Shown here one piece after another: positions 1 through 10,794 of a DNA stretch of 64,000 bases. A program made the translations under genes and the position numbers. The stretch comes from Leptodontidium sp. MPI-SDFR-AT-0119 (taxonomy: Eukaryota > Ascomycota > Leotiomycetes > Helotiales > Leptodontidiaceae): contig JAHLEZ010000001.1 of the NCBI GenBank assembly GCA_020726505.1, positions 4,960,001-5,024,000 on the forward strand, written 5' to 3'. A model generated the notes under the pieces. That model worked only from the letters and a program-made list of their open reading frames with translations. It did no database searches and was not told the DNA's origin. How positions within the stretch are numbered: the first letter of the stretch is position 1; the number at the start of each line of letters is the position of its first letter.

Positions 1-1863
1 CCAGAGATAGACTACCCCAGAAGTTGTGCATTATTGGATGTGAACTCGATCTACTTTGCGGGGATTCTGAAGCCATGGCCGAGAGATTGGCAAACATTGG
101 CACCGGCCAGAGAGTCGGCACAGAGCACGTTTGGGAGCAGAATGGGGTGAGATGGGAGAAAGTCTTGGGCGAAGAACATGGCATGTGGAGATCTGGGGTA
201 TGCGGATTTTTGCTAACTTGATCTCAGGTTTTGACGTTACCCCAGCTATTGGCGCCAAGCAGGTTAGAGTCGCGGAAAGGAGGGAGAAGATGCATACTGA
301 TGTCGCGCGCTGGTTGTTCAAGGAGGTTTATATTTGATATATCATATCAAGCACCCCGGAGGTGTAAAATAGTATATTCGCGATCTCCCTTTGCATTTGC
401 CTTCTGCACCGTGGAGAATCTTACAAAAAAACTCCGAGGAGCTGTGGCCAGGATGCTAGTCAAGCATTGGTCTGGCATATGTTTTGATTGGACGATGGAT
501 GATGCGACTCTGGGTTGTGTCTTTTTTCTCTAGCGTGTTTATTGTCTCGTCTCAACTTGCGTACCAACAGTGTTTGAAGGGAGCTCTGGTTACGATTTTC
601 TATTTTGAAAATTTTCAAAGTTCCCCTTGTTTGAGTCAGTCTCCTTGTTCTTGGATTTTGACCTTGTATGTTCCCAGTCAGATTTTTGTGTGAACCTAGA
701 ATGCTCCCTATCAGGAAAGATACTGCCGCAATGCCACAGGGCTACCTGCCTAGAATATCACACTATACTCCATCTGAAATCGTTTATATTAATTAAAGAT
801 CATCCTTAAGGCATTAACGTTGTCAGGAGAAAGTATCTTGAAGACAAGCTTCATACTCCGTAGACCCCTCAAGTTATACTTTACTCAAAAGCAAAATGTG
901 TCGTTCTGACTAGCTGAGAGTCGAAACAGGAGGGGAAATGTCGTGATCATAGAGAAAGATATGGTCGAGACAGATATCTTTCCGTACTGAGGCATCGAGC
1001 ACCCAACACGTGACGCCACTCATTTGACATGTTGCCAAGTGGTCTTGATAGCTGGTGAAGCCTTTCCAAGAAGTCAACTCGATCTCCAAGCAATTTTCTC
1101 CATTATTTCCCCATGGGCACCGTTCCAAACCCCAAAGTCCCAGCGATAAGTCTTAGGAAAATGCTAAGCAATCCAAGAAGAAGTTGAGATCGCCGAGATA
1201 CAACTTGTGCAAATTCACGACTGCTGAGTGGTGGTTTCGCAGTCATGGCCAAGTCTTGGAAGTCGTTGCCAAAACTTGCACATCGCATGGAGAGACTTCA
1301 GCCCTCGACAATTGCAACTTGAGCCCCACTTTGCGAGTGTCTAAATATGGGGCCGCCCTCATTCTGGAAATATCTGACTGGCCAATTTCCGTGTCTTGTT
1401 GTTCCTGGCGTCGAAATCTGGCTCGGTCGAGGAAGCTCGAGGCGACGCTGAGACCTCGTCAAGGAGCGAGACCAATGGGGCACCCGCCAAGAACATTGGC
1501 AGTTACAGAGCCTCCTTCACCACCCAATTTGCAGACCTTGCAGACCTTGCCAAACATTGCCGCGACCTCGGTTGAGCCGCCAAGTTTATTTGCAAAGGCT
1601 TAAGCATCAGTGCTGAGACTTTGCAATCCACCTTCGTCCCTCTCCCTGGCGGGCTTCCATCGTGTCACTTGGCGTTTCTCAAAACATTGGCACTTCTCCG
1701 ACAGACTAAAGTCAGTTCAACCTTATCACAAACTGGCTCAGGGCCAAGGGCTTTGCCCATCGTGGCAGTCCCGGTCGAATTGATGGGGGTGGGACGTGGT
1801 CGTGCAGAGGACCAGGGATTTTGCTTTCGGGACTAGCGCCTGAAGGCGGCTTCTCCATACTTT
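1..1863. other. Intergenic upstream region, no supported gene
   Basis: No reading frame here has a credible start, length and composition. The stretch is notable for many GCCAA/TTGGC pentamers: TTGGC at 87 and 97, a perfect TTGGCGCCAA palindrome at 249-258, and a dense cluster from 1034 to 1748 listed separately. It leads into a TATA box and the secreted-protein gene at 2076, so it is most simply read as that gene's promoter and distal upstream DNA. Confidence 0.6.
1034..1748. promoter_or_regulatory. GCCAAG/CTTGGC site cluster upstream of the 2076 gene
   Basis: Eleven GCCAA or TTGGC pentamers occur here, at 1034, 1248, 1268, 1381, 1486, 1496, 1549, 1579, 1669, 1687 and 1743. Roughly 1.4 would be expected in 714 bp of random sequence on both strands. 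Six extend to GCCAAG/CTTGGC (1034, 1248, 1486, 1579, 1669, 1743). Sites 1486 and 1496 form an inverted pair, GCCAA-N5-TTGGC. The binding factor is unknown. Confidence 0.5.
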
Positions 1864-1864
1864 G

Positions 1865-1872
1865 TATATAAG
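1865..1872 (+). promoter_or_regulatory. TATA box of the 2076 gene
   Basis: TATATAAG sits 211 nt before the ATG at 2076. The sequence between them is CT/CA-rich and has no other ATG, as expected for a leader that starts about 30 nt after the TATA box. Confidence 0.6.
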
Positions 1873-2075
1873 AGTCTCTTATTCCGTCGCAAGCATTTTG
1901 GATCTGCAGCTGCGCTCAATTCTTTTCATTTCGCACCCAGTTATTATCAGAAGCTTGACGCTCTCTATCTCTCTACCCCTTCATAATCCTTTAATCTTGC
2001 TGTCCATTCAAGCGTTGCTTCAACCATATCAACAACACTGCTACCACCACCAACAACACAACCAGATCAGCAATC

Positions 2076-2913
2076 ATGCTTTCAAATTACATTCTCGCCG
2101 TCGCTCTCTTCTCTGCGAACCTCAATGCCCTCCCTCTTAACATCAACCTCGGAGCCTATTCGCCTGCCTTGGTAGTCGGTGATGGAGAGATCTCATTCGG
2201 TGGTAAACAAGACGTATCAAATTTGATGAACGCTCTCGAAGGTGCCGCTGTTGCAGGAGGAGCCGCTGCTGCTGCTGCTCCCGCCGCTGCTGCTCCAGCA
2301 CCAGCGGCTGCCGCGGTCGTACAACCCGATGCTTCCACGATCCAGTCCGTCCCTCTTGAGCAAGCGGCCCAGGTCACTTCCCTCCAAGGAATGGGCAAGG
2401 AGATCGCTCCCCGTGTTGTCCAACTCCACCAGGCTGCCGCGAAGAGAGATCTTCAAGGATTCAATGCTGCTTTGACGTACGCAACTGGTGCCCTGAAGAC
2501 GTCTCCTGAGGTTCAACTCGGTACCGGAGAAGGTGGATCGGGTGTTGGCATCATTCAGAAGGCTGGCGGAACTCCTTCTGCTACCACACCTAGACCTGCT
2601 AGACGGAATGTGGAGGACAGAGATCTGTTCTCGCCAAAGATGAAAACTACTGTCACAACGATGTTTGTTCGTGGAGGCTCTTTGCCCGCATCAGGTATGT
2701 TCCCACCCAAGTACCATTAGAAAGAGTTACACTAACAGTCACACAGCACGCAGTGAAGGCTCTTCAGTTGAGAAGCGCGAGCCAGTCCTACCAGCCGAGA
2801 AGCGTGAGCCATCACCATCAACAATCGATGGCGTCAACCTCAACATGGCCGAAGGACAAGTCGCCGAGCTGACATTCGTCGAGACGCGAGAGGTTGATGA
2901 TGATGAGGAATGA
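2076..2913 (+). CDS. Secreted Ala-rich protein with dibasic (Kex2-like) sites, function unknown
   Basis: Exons are 2076-2694 and 2747-2913, with a 52-nt GTATGT...ACACAG intron, giving 261 aa. Residues 1-19 form a signal peptide followed by a mature start near LPLNINLGAY. Residues about 58-82 are almost pure Ala/Pro/Gly. The middle (RVVQLHQAAAKRD, then FNAALTYATGALKTSPE) could be helical. Dibasic sites occur at AAAKRD, RPARRN and twice near the C-terminus in a short direct repeat, EKREP...AEKREP, followed by an acidic DDDEE end. These are the sort of sites Kex2-type proteases cut in the secretory pathway, so processing into peptides is possible but not shown. The intron joins the two frames exactly and the second repeat lies wholly in exon 2. 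The ATG is the first one after the TATA box. I recognise no named domain; the upstream GCCAAG cluster suggests regulation shared with two other genes in the window. Confidence 0.82.
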
Positions 2914-4476
2914 GTTTTGGTGCACCCAAAGCAAATGAAGTGACGAGGATGGGACGGGAAATTACTAGGACAGACTATTTACTAAAAGGGACCTTTGGGA
3001 TATACACATATTTTTCTGTACGCTTATATTCGTCGCGATATTATAACCTTCTGAGCATGCATTTATCATCGTACAGTACATTTCTTTTATCTTGATTTGG
3101 GCGTTCCTGGATGTTCCTTTTTCTTTCCTCGTCGTACATAATATGTTTGTTTTTTTGGGCAGTTGGACTTGAGCTGAATCTAGACGAAGAATGTAATTTT
3201 AGAGAGATTTCCTCTTGGGTCCAAAGGTGGGAACCTATCATCTACCTATTTAGAATTCCATTCATTCCTATCCATTATTCTGACTCGTACATTTCCTTTC
3301 TCCCATACCATATCCTGCCATAATCACACCTCTCAAATCTTCACCGACGTTGCACTCGCTTAGCACCCCACTGATGCCCAGCACACGCCCAGGCCTTGTT
3401 GAAGCCTGTCAGATGAAACAAGCCTCCATGGCGATGGCCAGGGACACCCCAAACGACCCACTTCATGCACCCAGGGAGCATTTCTCCTCACTGTCAAGCA
3501 CCGCCAGCACCGCAACCAACCAGTGGAACTCACTGTAAGGTAAGGTACCTAGCGGATGGCATGGCACGTTTGAGACTTTTCGCTACACAGCTGAAATCTT
3601 GCCAAGCTGTGTGGAGGTGCTGGAGGTGCTGAAATCTGGATCCATCAGTCACCGCGTGTGTGATTTTCCTGAAGCTTGGTGTTGAAAGGACCGATGAACG
3701 CTTCCAAGAGTCAGAGTCGTGCACTGTACGGAGGACCGGCACCGACACGACGTCGTGAAGCCTAGGAAACACAGGGCAGGGCTACTTTTGGGTCTGTGAT
3801 AAGGGTAATTACAAATTCATTCTGATTCCAGTTTTAGTTTTAGTTCTGATTTGTTTTCGCGTATCACGCAATTGACGGTAAGTTTTAGAACTCTGATATG
3901 ATGTCCTAAAATAAAGTAAGATTGCTAAGAGTCAAGAGCATGTCCAGTTCCCGCGATGCACGGGTTTACGAATTCTTGACTTGGCATTGCGTGTACCTCT
4001 TCCTTCTCAAATCCTCGAAATCGTTGAAAACTGGGGATAACCTCTCTTGGCCGCCTGAAGTCAGAGAGACAGAACACTGGTCCAGCTTGGCTGTGGGGTT
4101 ACAGTACGGAGGTATGTACGTACCTCACCGGAGACCGGGAGATGGAGACGGAACGACGGTGTCGAGGAGTTACTTGGCAGTTACATGCGATTGGGAGGCC
4201 AAGAGATGGAACGGCTGTTTGGTTCCTGCTTGGCTTTACCTGCTGGGTGTTGTTTTGTCACCAGTCAGTGAAGATGTGAGTGAGTGGGTCAATTCGGGAG
4301 TTGGGAGAAAATCGATGCCGCCAATGCGGAGTGCAGCACCAAGACTGATTTCGTGTCATTTATAAGATGGTCGAGAAGCCAAGAAGTCTTGACGGTGTGA
4401 TAGGTTTTGTATGTACGACCTCGTTTTTCTGACCTATTTCTGGCGACGACGTTTTTTTATTGTTTTGTTTTTGGTT
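2914..4476. other. Intergenic, no gene seen
   Basis: This is the 3' flank of the Ala-rich gene (+) and the 3' flank of the aldolase-like gene (-). Only short ORFs without supporting features are present. Convergent 3' ends explain the stretch; no repeat or RNA gene was noticed. Confidence 0.6.
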
Positions 4477-5849
4477 CTACAGGAATCGCTTTTCGACCAC
4501 AAGTGCCTTGCTAGTTTTGCTATAGAGTGGACACGCTTCTACTTCTTTCACCCACAACGCCCATGGTCTATCCTGAGATGCATCGTTCATTTTCAGAGAC
4601 CCGGCTACTTGATCTTCGGTCAGGTATCTCATATTTTCAAGTCTTGATGATGCCGAATTGGGGTTGAGATTCATCGAGGCATTTCGAATGAGCAGTGCGT
4701 TGGTTTGAATGCCGGCATTTACGTGCGTGTATACGGCGCGGTAGACGGCTTGTTTGATATTCGTTCCAATTGCCGTGAAGCCGTGAGACGTCATGAGAAC
4801 CTAATCACGCAAGTGTCAATTTAGGTTTTATCTTTATCTCTATCTTTATTTTAGACTTTCGGAAGGTTTAGAGTGCGGACAAGGGAAGGTGCTTGGGATT
4901 GGGTTGAGCTGATGTTTCGGGACGGACAAGTTAAGAAATTGCTAAACTTACGACAGTGTGGTCATGACTTGCTGAGACTTCGGCGGAAAACTTTGATGCT
5001 AGGCTTGCGCCGAAAGGTTGAGAGTTTACGAGCATGTCTTGTTGCTGCCCTGGTTTGTAGAGGGATGTGATGTCGAAGGTTGGGACCTGAGTACCTTATT
5101 CATTTGTGAGTTTGGCTTATTTCATGAGATGAATCGGAGTTCTCTACCTAGAAAGCCTGCTATGTGGAAAGTAGGTTTCATGGGAACACCGCTCATGGTG
5201 TAAGGCAGGACAGCGTCGGAATGGCAGTGTACTACGCTGTTGATGTGTGGAAAGCGTTTGTAGATTTCACTGTGGATAAATCGCTCTTGGTATCCCTTCT
5301 TGGAACTTGGATCAACTGATACGGAGTTAGTCGCTGGGTCACGTATGTTTTGAAAATAAATAGGAAAGTGGTCTCAATGACTTGTGGCTTGTAACATTAA
5401 GGACGAGGAAGGTTGCCCCTGAGAGGAAAGCAATCATGTGAAGGAGAGTGATTCGGGACTACCATCTTACCGGCAGAAGCATTCGAGACATAATACGGAA
5501 TGAGATCAGATTGAGAAGAGACTAAAGCTGGAGCTTTGTCTCCAGACATAATGAAGACATCAGGCTTTTCGGGGTGCCTGAGAGAAACATGACCATATGC
5601 GTCGACGACATTATGATAGTGAAGGATGTTATTTGCCAGAACGAGAGTCTCAAGCTATGAAGCATAAGCGATTATACCATTTAGGGCATATTTAACAATC
5701 AATGGTTTGGGTGGTTGTGTTTCCACAACATCATCATCCATCACCTCCCTCGGGGTGAGGGGCAGATCTACCCCGCAGTGAACATTAAATCAAGAAAGAT
5801 AACTCACCTGCTTCTTCAGCGTGTTATATGCTGGTCCCATAGACTCCAT
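4477..5849 (-). CDS. Class II aldolase/adducin-family protein
   Basis: Minus-strand exons are 5849-5808, 5654-5471, 5315-5148, 5094-4952 and 4800-4477, giving 286 aa. Introns are 153, 155, 53 and 151 nt, all GT-AG. The fold family (L-fuculose-phosphate aldolase/adducin head) binds a divalent metal through His residues. Here His105 and His107 lie in VVHCHSDAV and His185 in MTSHGF, the expected spacing. The N-terminal part carries NVVDAYGHVSLRHP and FIMSGDKAP, and the C-terminal part a long helical segment (GTNIKQAVYRAVYTHVNAG). Fungal members of this clade have unknown substrates; aldolase, epimerase or decarboxylase activity are all possible, so I assign only the family. Exon 4 has two nearby acceptors (AAG at 5095, CAG 8 nt later); only the first keeps the frame. 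The start is the first ATG in a 14-codon exon 1. The gene is divergent from RNase T2 across about 0.84 kb. It is easy to miss because no exon except the last is long. Confidence 0.92.
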
Positions 5850-6687
5850 TTCGGCGGCAACAACAAGATTTTGCAAGGATATGTTTATTTAGGAAATTCG
5901 ATTTTGTACGATAATAACTTCAAGTCTCTGAATTCGCTGATGACATTGTTTCAACCGGGTTGGCGCGGAACCGATCAGCCGAGGAAACAAGCGGCGATAT
6001 ATTTCAGTCCATCTCTACCTGCTTGTGAATCTTCAGACTTTCGGTATTTTTCCTATATTTTCGGCACCGAAATTTCTTCTCTTTGAATGTATATCTTCAA
6101 TTCTTCGAAACAGAATAAGATAGGGTGACGGCGAGATGCGACGATATCATCAAATCTGCCCCGTTTGGGCGTCCACACCAAACTCTCTTTCAACGGACAA
6201 TCGCCCAGAAGAAGAAGGTGTCTCAAAGTCCACCAACCTGATTCAGAAGGCAGCTACAAATTGCACTTGATGTGCATGCTAAAGGCACAACATCAAACCG
6301 GATGTCTGGTCCCCTACTTTATCTCGCTATTTCAGAGCGGGAGTTCCTGGAGATCGTGGTTTGGATCCTCGCCTGCCATTCGACTGCCGATCGGAGCCAG
6401 GGATTAAGCATCTTCTTAGCCTCTTCTAGATGCGTCCTTTAATCCCGTCGTGAGCCAATTGAAGAGCTGGGTGGCTTGCAAGTACCGTCGTGAGTTGTTC
6501 GCCTTCTGTCTTTGGAACTGATGTCTGCCAACGAAGTCGTGCACGAGGGATGGATCGTCCTCCTTATCATGACCAAGCTTTATGATGAGCGGAAGGACAG
6601 GGTATGAGAGATGCTTAAATATGGCTTCAATCCCTTTTTGTTTTCTTGGCCAGGAATTAGATATTGTTTCTTGCTCTTTACTCAATC
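5850..6687. other. Shared divergent promoter region
   Basis: This is the spacer between the aldolase-like gene (-) and RNase T2 (+), with no supported gene. A TAAATAT element near 6613 lies about 75 nt before the RNase ATG and could act as its TATA box. GCCAA/TTGGC pentamers are near background here (about three in 840 bp). Confidence 0.5.
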
Positions 6688-8060
6688 ATGACTTTCTCTA
6701 TTCCTGTTCTGGCACTGCTGGCCTTGCCAGCTGTGCTAGCTGTTGGGACGCCGAAGACATGTGCGAACCCGCTGTTGAGTTGTGGAACTTCAACTTCCAC
6801 GGATTTGTGTTGCTTCAATTCCCCGGGAGGTCAGATGCTCCAGACTCAATTCTGGGACACAGATCCGGTCACAGGTAAGCACCTGACCCAAGTCCCTCCA
6901 GAGTTGCTTGACTTATGATCCTAGGACCTACAACCAGCTGGACAGTACATGGACTATGGCCAGACCATTGTGATGGGACATTTGATGCCAACTGTGATTC
7001 CACTAGGTATGGCTCAATAACTGGTCTGCTTATTTTACAGTGATTGACATCAAAACAGAGCGTATACTGGTATCACTGGCATTCTTCAAAGTTTTGGCAA
7101 GACGGATCTTCTTTCGTACATGCAGACATATTGGAAAGACTCCTCTGGAGACGACGAGACTTTCTGGGAGCATGAGTGGGGGAAGCACGGCACTTGCATC
7201 AGTACACTCAAGCCTACTTGCTATACAGGCTATACTTCAAAGCAGGAAGTTGTGGATTACTTCCAAAAGGCCGTTGATCTGTTCAAGACACTTGACAGCT
7301 ACACAGTATGGCCTTTCTAACGACTTTGTGAAATATACTTACTCTCCATAGTTCCTCAAGAACGCAAACATCGTTCCATCAACCACCGCAACGTACACAT
7401 CAGCAGCCATCCAGGCGGCACTGAAGGCTGGATTTGGCTATGCGGTCACGATCCAATGCTCGTCTGGTGCTTTGGACGAGATATGGTACTCCTACGATGT
7501 ACGTGGGTCTGTTCAAACAGGCACATTCGTCCCAGCTGCTCCAGTCGGCCAAACCGGTTCTTGTCCATCCACGGGTATCAAATATCTACCCAAAGGAGGG
7601 TCTGGCACACCGACTACCACAGGTTCTGGATCTACTCCAACTGGTGGATCCTTCTCCGGCGCAGGCTATCTGAATGCCGTTACTGGTGGAACAGCAAACG
7701 GATGCATCATCAGCGCCGGAACGTGGTATGCCAGTGGAACATGTGCCACCATCACCGCTACAGCATCAGGCTCTGGATTTACCTTGAAGTCTTCCAAGGG
7801 TAACTGCGGGATCGTATCTTCGACTTTCACTTGTGCTTCTGGAGTTACTGCCACGGTATTTACTGTAAGTTCTTAATCATCGGTGGGTTTGATGGTATGA
7901 AGGGAATGTGCTGATGAAGAAATAGGCAAGTGGTGGAAATCTGGCGTATAATGGAGCTACGACCTTCTATGCTGCGGCTGTACCGGCTGGATCTACTCAG
8001 CAGACTGTTTACACTACTTCGAAGGCGGTCAGTGTCACTTTCCAATGGGCCAGCGCATAA
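6688..8060 (+). CDS. Secreted RNase T2 family ribonuclease with C-terminal extension
   Basis: Five exons (6688-6874, 6925-7006, 7059-7305, 7352-7864, 7926-8060) give 387 aa; introns are 50, 52, 46 and 61 nt. Residues 1-19 are a signal peptide (hydrophobic core, AVLA-VGTPK). The first active-site block is WTVHGLWPDHC, with His71 as a catalytic His. The second is FWEHEWGKHGTC, with His128, Glu129, Lys132 and His133. Paired cysteines fit the family disulfides. RNase T2 enzymes cut single-stranded RNA through 2',3'-cyclic phosphates in the secretory pathway, vacuole or outside the cell. After a Gly/Thr/Ser linker (about residues 255-275) comes a roughly 110-aa C-terminal domain, as in fungal Rny1-like enzymes. 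The ATG at 6688 places the signal peptide at the very N-terminus; an in-frame upstream start at 6664 is not an ATG. All catalytic residues are present, so it looks active. Confidence 0.95.
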
Positions 8061-9286
8061 TTGGGTGGACTTTTAGACACGGAAACTTGAAGAGATAATA
8101 GATGGAAATGCTTCTTGTGGTGGAAGATGCGGGACAAGAAGTTGTAGAAGTGAGACATGCATAGCTAGGACGGCATGGCTGTCTTGATCTGCCTATAGAT
8201 CAGAGACATATGACGAATTACAATTACCTGAATTGATACGATCTTCCCCAACGGTCTGGTTTCCTCACGGAAAACTAACACCAACCAAATGCCTTTTTCT
8301 GTATCATCTCCAAGTCTTCACTCTTCACATCCTAATAAAAGTTCTCTCTGTTACTACAGATTTTCCCTCATTTTCTTCTCCTTTCAGTAAGCACACCGTA
8401 TCACAGTATAAATAATATAGGAAGTGTAATAACATCGAGTATTTCATGATTCCCCTACCCATTCCTTCTCTTTGGAGACGCGATACGTTGATGTGGATCC
8501 AGATTATAACCCTGCTGAGGGAGAGAATTGTTGACTAGGTAAAGGGTGACGATTTCGGCATGCTATTAGAAGAAAAAAGACGAAGCCTTGAATACCATAT
8601 GTTCATTGATCGAGAGGAGTTAAACAATTCAAACGGAGAAAGGTTGCAAGCCAGATATGAAAGACATGAAAGACGGTGTAGGCCACCATTACACCAGGTG
8701 TCTCTAGGTAGCGTACTAGAACTTCGAGAGAGAAAGTCCACTTGAACGAAGTTTCGATGAGAGTGGGTGCTTTCATGCTTAATACTGGAACAAACAATCA
8801 ATCGGACAACGGGGAAGCAAATATTGGCTCACCAAAAAATTATGGGAATTCTTCTGGGCGATGCTTGGAGAAATAGGAGATAATAAGAATGTTTTAATCC
8901 AGACTCCACCCAATTGACAATGCAAATTGGGCACCAGGCTCACGGCATCCATTTTCGTGAAATCAGATTCTGCCTAATAGGAGGAGCTCATCAAGGACCA
9001 ATCTATTCCTGAAGACGGAAATGGCATAGTAGCTTAGAATATCAGTATACGCAATGTTTGGTTCGGTATGAGAACATCGAAACGGTTGATAGATGTAGAA
9101 ATATAAGAACCAAATCCTCATAGTGGTTGTAAAGGCAAGGTTGTGGAGCCGAGTGAGTTGCAGCCACTTTACGCGACTGGTGCCAAGCCAACGCGTCACT
9201 CCAAATATCTCCAGTCAACACCAAACTCAGCTTCACCTTCTTGATTCATCAACCCATTGTCACAACACCAACACACAACATCCAAG
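8061..9286. other. Intergenic, no gene seen
   Basis: About 1.2 kb between RNase T2 and the J-protein gene. Short overlapping ORFs on both strands have no recognisable features. The last 100 nt (CA-rich, few ATGs) look like the leader of the downstream gene. Confidence 0.6.
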
Positions 9287-10318
9287 ATGCCGCGCAAATC
9301 CAAAAATGAAGATATTCAGGAGGAGAGTGAGGAAGAAGAGGAGGAAGAACTCGCAGACGACCCTCCTACTATCGAGCCTTACACTGTGCTGGGCATCGAG
9401 AAGAGCGCGACCGCCGACGAGATCAAGTCTGCGTATCGCAAGGCAGCTTTGAAGCATCACCCAGGTACGCGCGCATTGCGAGACGATATCCGCAGCAAAG
9501 TTCTACAGACAAAATTGCTAACTCATTCTACAGACAAAGCCGCACCTCACCTGAAAGATGAAGCGCATACCAAATTCCAAGAAGTCGCCTTCGCATACGC
9601 CGTCCTCTCCGATCCCATCCGCAGAAAACGCTATGACAAGACTGGCTCCACTTCCGAATCCATGGATGCAGATGGTGATTTCAGCTGGGCTGACTTCTAC
9701 TCGGAGCAATTCCGCGATGTAGTCACCGAGGATGCGGTCGAGCGGTTTGCGAAGTCGTATAAGAATTCCGATGAGGAAAGGGATGATGTGGTTAAGGCTT
9801 ATGAGAAGTGTAGGGGTGCCTGGAGGGGTATCTACGAGTCTGTTATGCTGAGTGATCCGTTGGAGGACGAGGATCGGTTTAGGGGGTATATCGATGCAGC
9901 GATTCGGAGTGGGGATGTTAGGGGGTTCAAGATCTATACAGAGGAGAGTGAGAAGGATAGGGAGAAGAGGATGAAGAGGGCTAGGTTGGAGGCTGAGAAG
10001 GAAGCGAAGGAGGCGGAGGTCGAGGTGAAGAAGATGGAGAGCAAGAAGAAGGCGAAGAAGGATAGTCTGGGGGATCTGGCGGCTTTGATTCAGAGGAGGC
10101 AGGTTAACGCCGGAAGCTCATTTCTGGATAATCTGGAGGCGAAGTATAAGGCTCAGGAAAAGGAGAAGAAGCCTAAGGGGAAGAAGGGCAAGAAGAGAGT
10201 TTCGGATGAGGATGAGGATGACGAGCCATCGGAGGAGGCTTTCCAGGCTGCGGCGAAGAGGTTGAAGACTGGAAAGGGTGAGAGTGAGGGACGGAAAAGC
10301 AAGCGTGCGAAGCGTTGA
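9287..10318 (+). CDS. DNAJC9-like J-domain co-chaperone
   Basis: Exons 9287-9464 and 9534-10318 give 320 aa. After an acidic Glu-rich N-terminus, a J domain spans about residues 31-100. Splicing out the 69-nt intron creates the essential HPD motif (residues 58-60, HHPDKAAP). The C-terminal part keeps the DNAJC9 arrangement: a helical DFYSEQF...AVERFAKSYKNS region, a long Lys/Glu helix and a Lys-rich nuclear-type tail. Human DNAJC9 stimulates Hsp70 and binds histones H3-H4; a nuclear Hsp70 co-chaperone role is therefore inferred. The intron is a multiple of three with no stop, so an unspliced reading stays open but inserts 23 residues after HP and destroys HPD. The start at 9287 (caagATGccg) is preferred over an upstream in-frame codon at 9257 that lengthens the leader without a domain reason. 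Confidence 0.92.
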   Translation: MPRKSKNEDIQEESEEEEEEELADDPPTIEPYTVLGIEKSATADEIKSAYRKAALKHHPGTRALRDDIRSKVLQTKLLTHSTDKAAPHLKDEAHTKFQEVAFAYAVLSDPIRRKRYDKTGSTSESMDADGDFSWADFYSEQFRDVVTEDAVERFAKSYKNSDEERDDVVKAYEKCRGAWRGIYESVMLSDPLEDEDRFRGYIDAAIRSGDVRGFKIYTEESEKDREKRMKRARLEAEKEAKEAEVEVKKMESKKKAKKDSLGDLAALIQRRQVNAGSSFLDNLEAKYKAQEKEKKPKGKKGKKRVSDEDEDDEPSEEAFQAAAKRLKTGKGESEGRKSKRAKR

Positions 10319-10790
10319 TTAATTTATTTGGGCTGCATTCATGGAGTCTGGAACGGAAGGGTAGGGGCGTTGTCAGATTATAGGATAGTCAAATGATGAT
10401 TGCATTCTGCATTTGAATGTCCTAAAATCCATTCTGAAAATCGAAAAAATTGGAAGCCGTTGTAGCAGTCTGTGGAAAGGAATTATAGTAGGGCCGTTGT
10501 ATCTCCTGATCAGATGCTTCAAAGTGCGCATGGAATATCCCCAGCTTGTCCCGAACAATACAAAATACGGTTAAACACTTCCAAAGCCACACACTGCCAT
10601 CCGATGTCAACTTCACCCTTCACACTTTCCAGGTTGTTCAAAGCTATCCACGTGACCTTGCGTTTCATTCAACATCGCGCATCGAATCTCGTCGCGTCCC
10701 CTCGACAACATTAACAACCACCTCACGACCACATCTCTACCTCCATCGCCAGCAGCGCATTTTCACACGAACACGATTATCAAACATGCC
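10319..10790. other. Spacer between J-protein and Stn1-like genes
   Basis: A 472-bp head-to-tail spacer holding the 3' flank of the J-protein gene and the promoter/leader of the Stn1-like gene. The final 150 nt are CA/CT-rich leader-like sequence. No other gene is seen. Confidence 0.6.
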
Positions 10791-10794
10791 ATGA
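10786..10794 (+). promoter_or_regulatory. Minimal upstream ORF overlapping the Stn1-like start
   Basis: The sequence ATG-CCA-TGA encodes Met-Pro-stop. Its TGA overlaps the main ATG (10791-10793), in another frame. Scanning ribosomes would meet this start 5 nt before the main one, so it could damp or gate translation of the downstream gene. Confidence 0.5.

Noticed and set aside
2156..2516. Ala- and Ser-rich minus-strand ORFs
   Set aside because: They mirror the GCT/GCC repeats of the Ala-rich gene.
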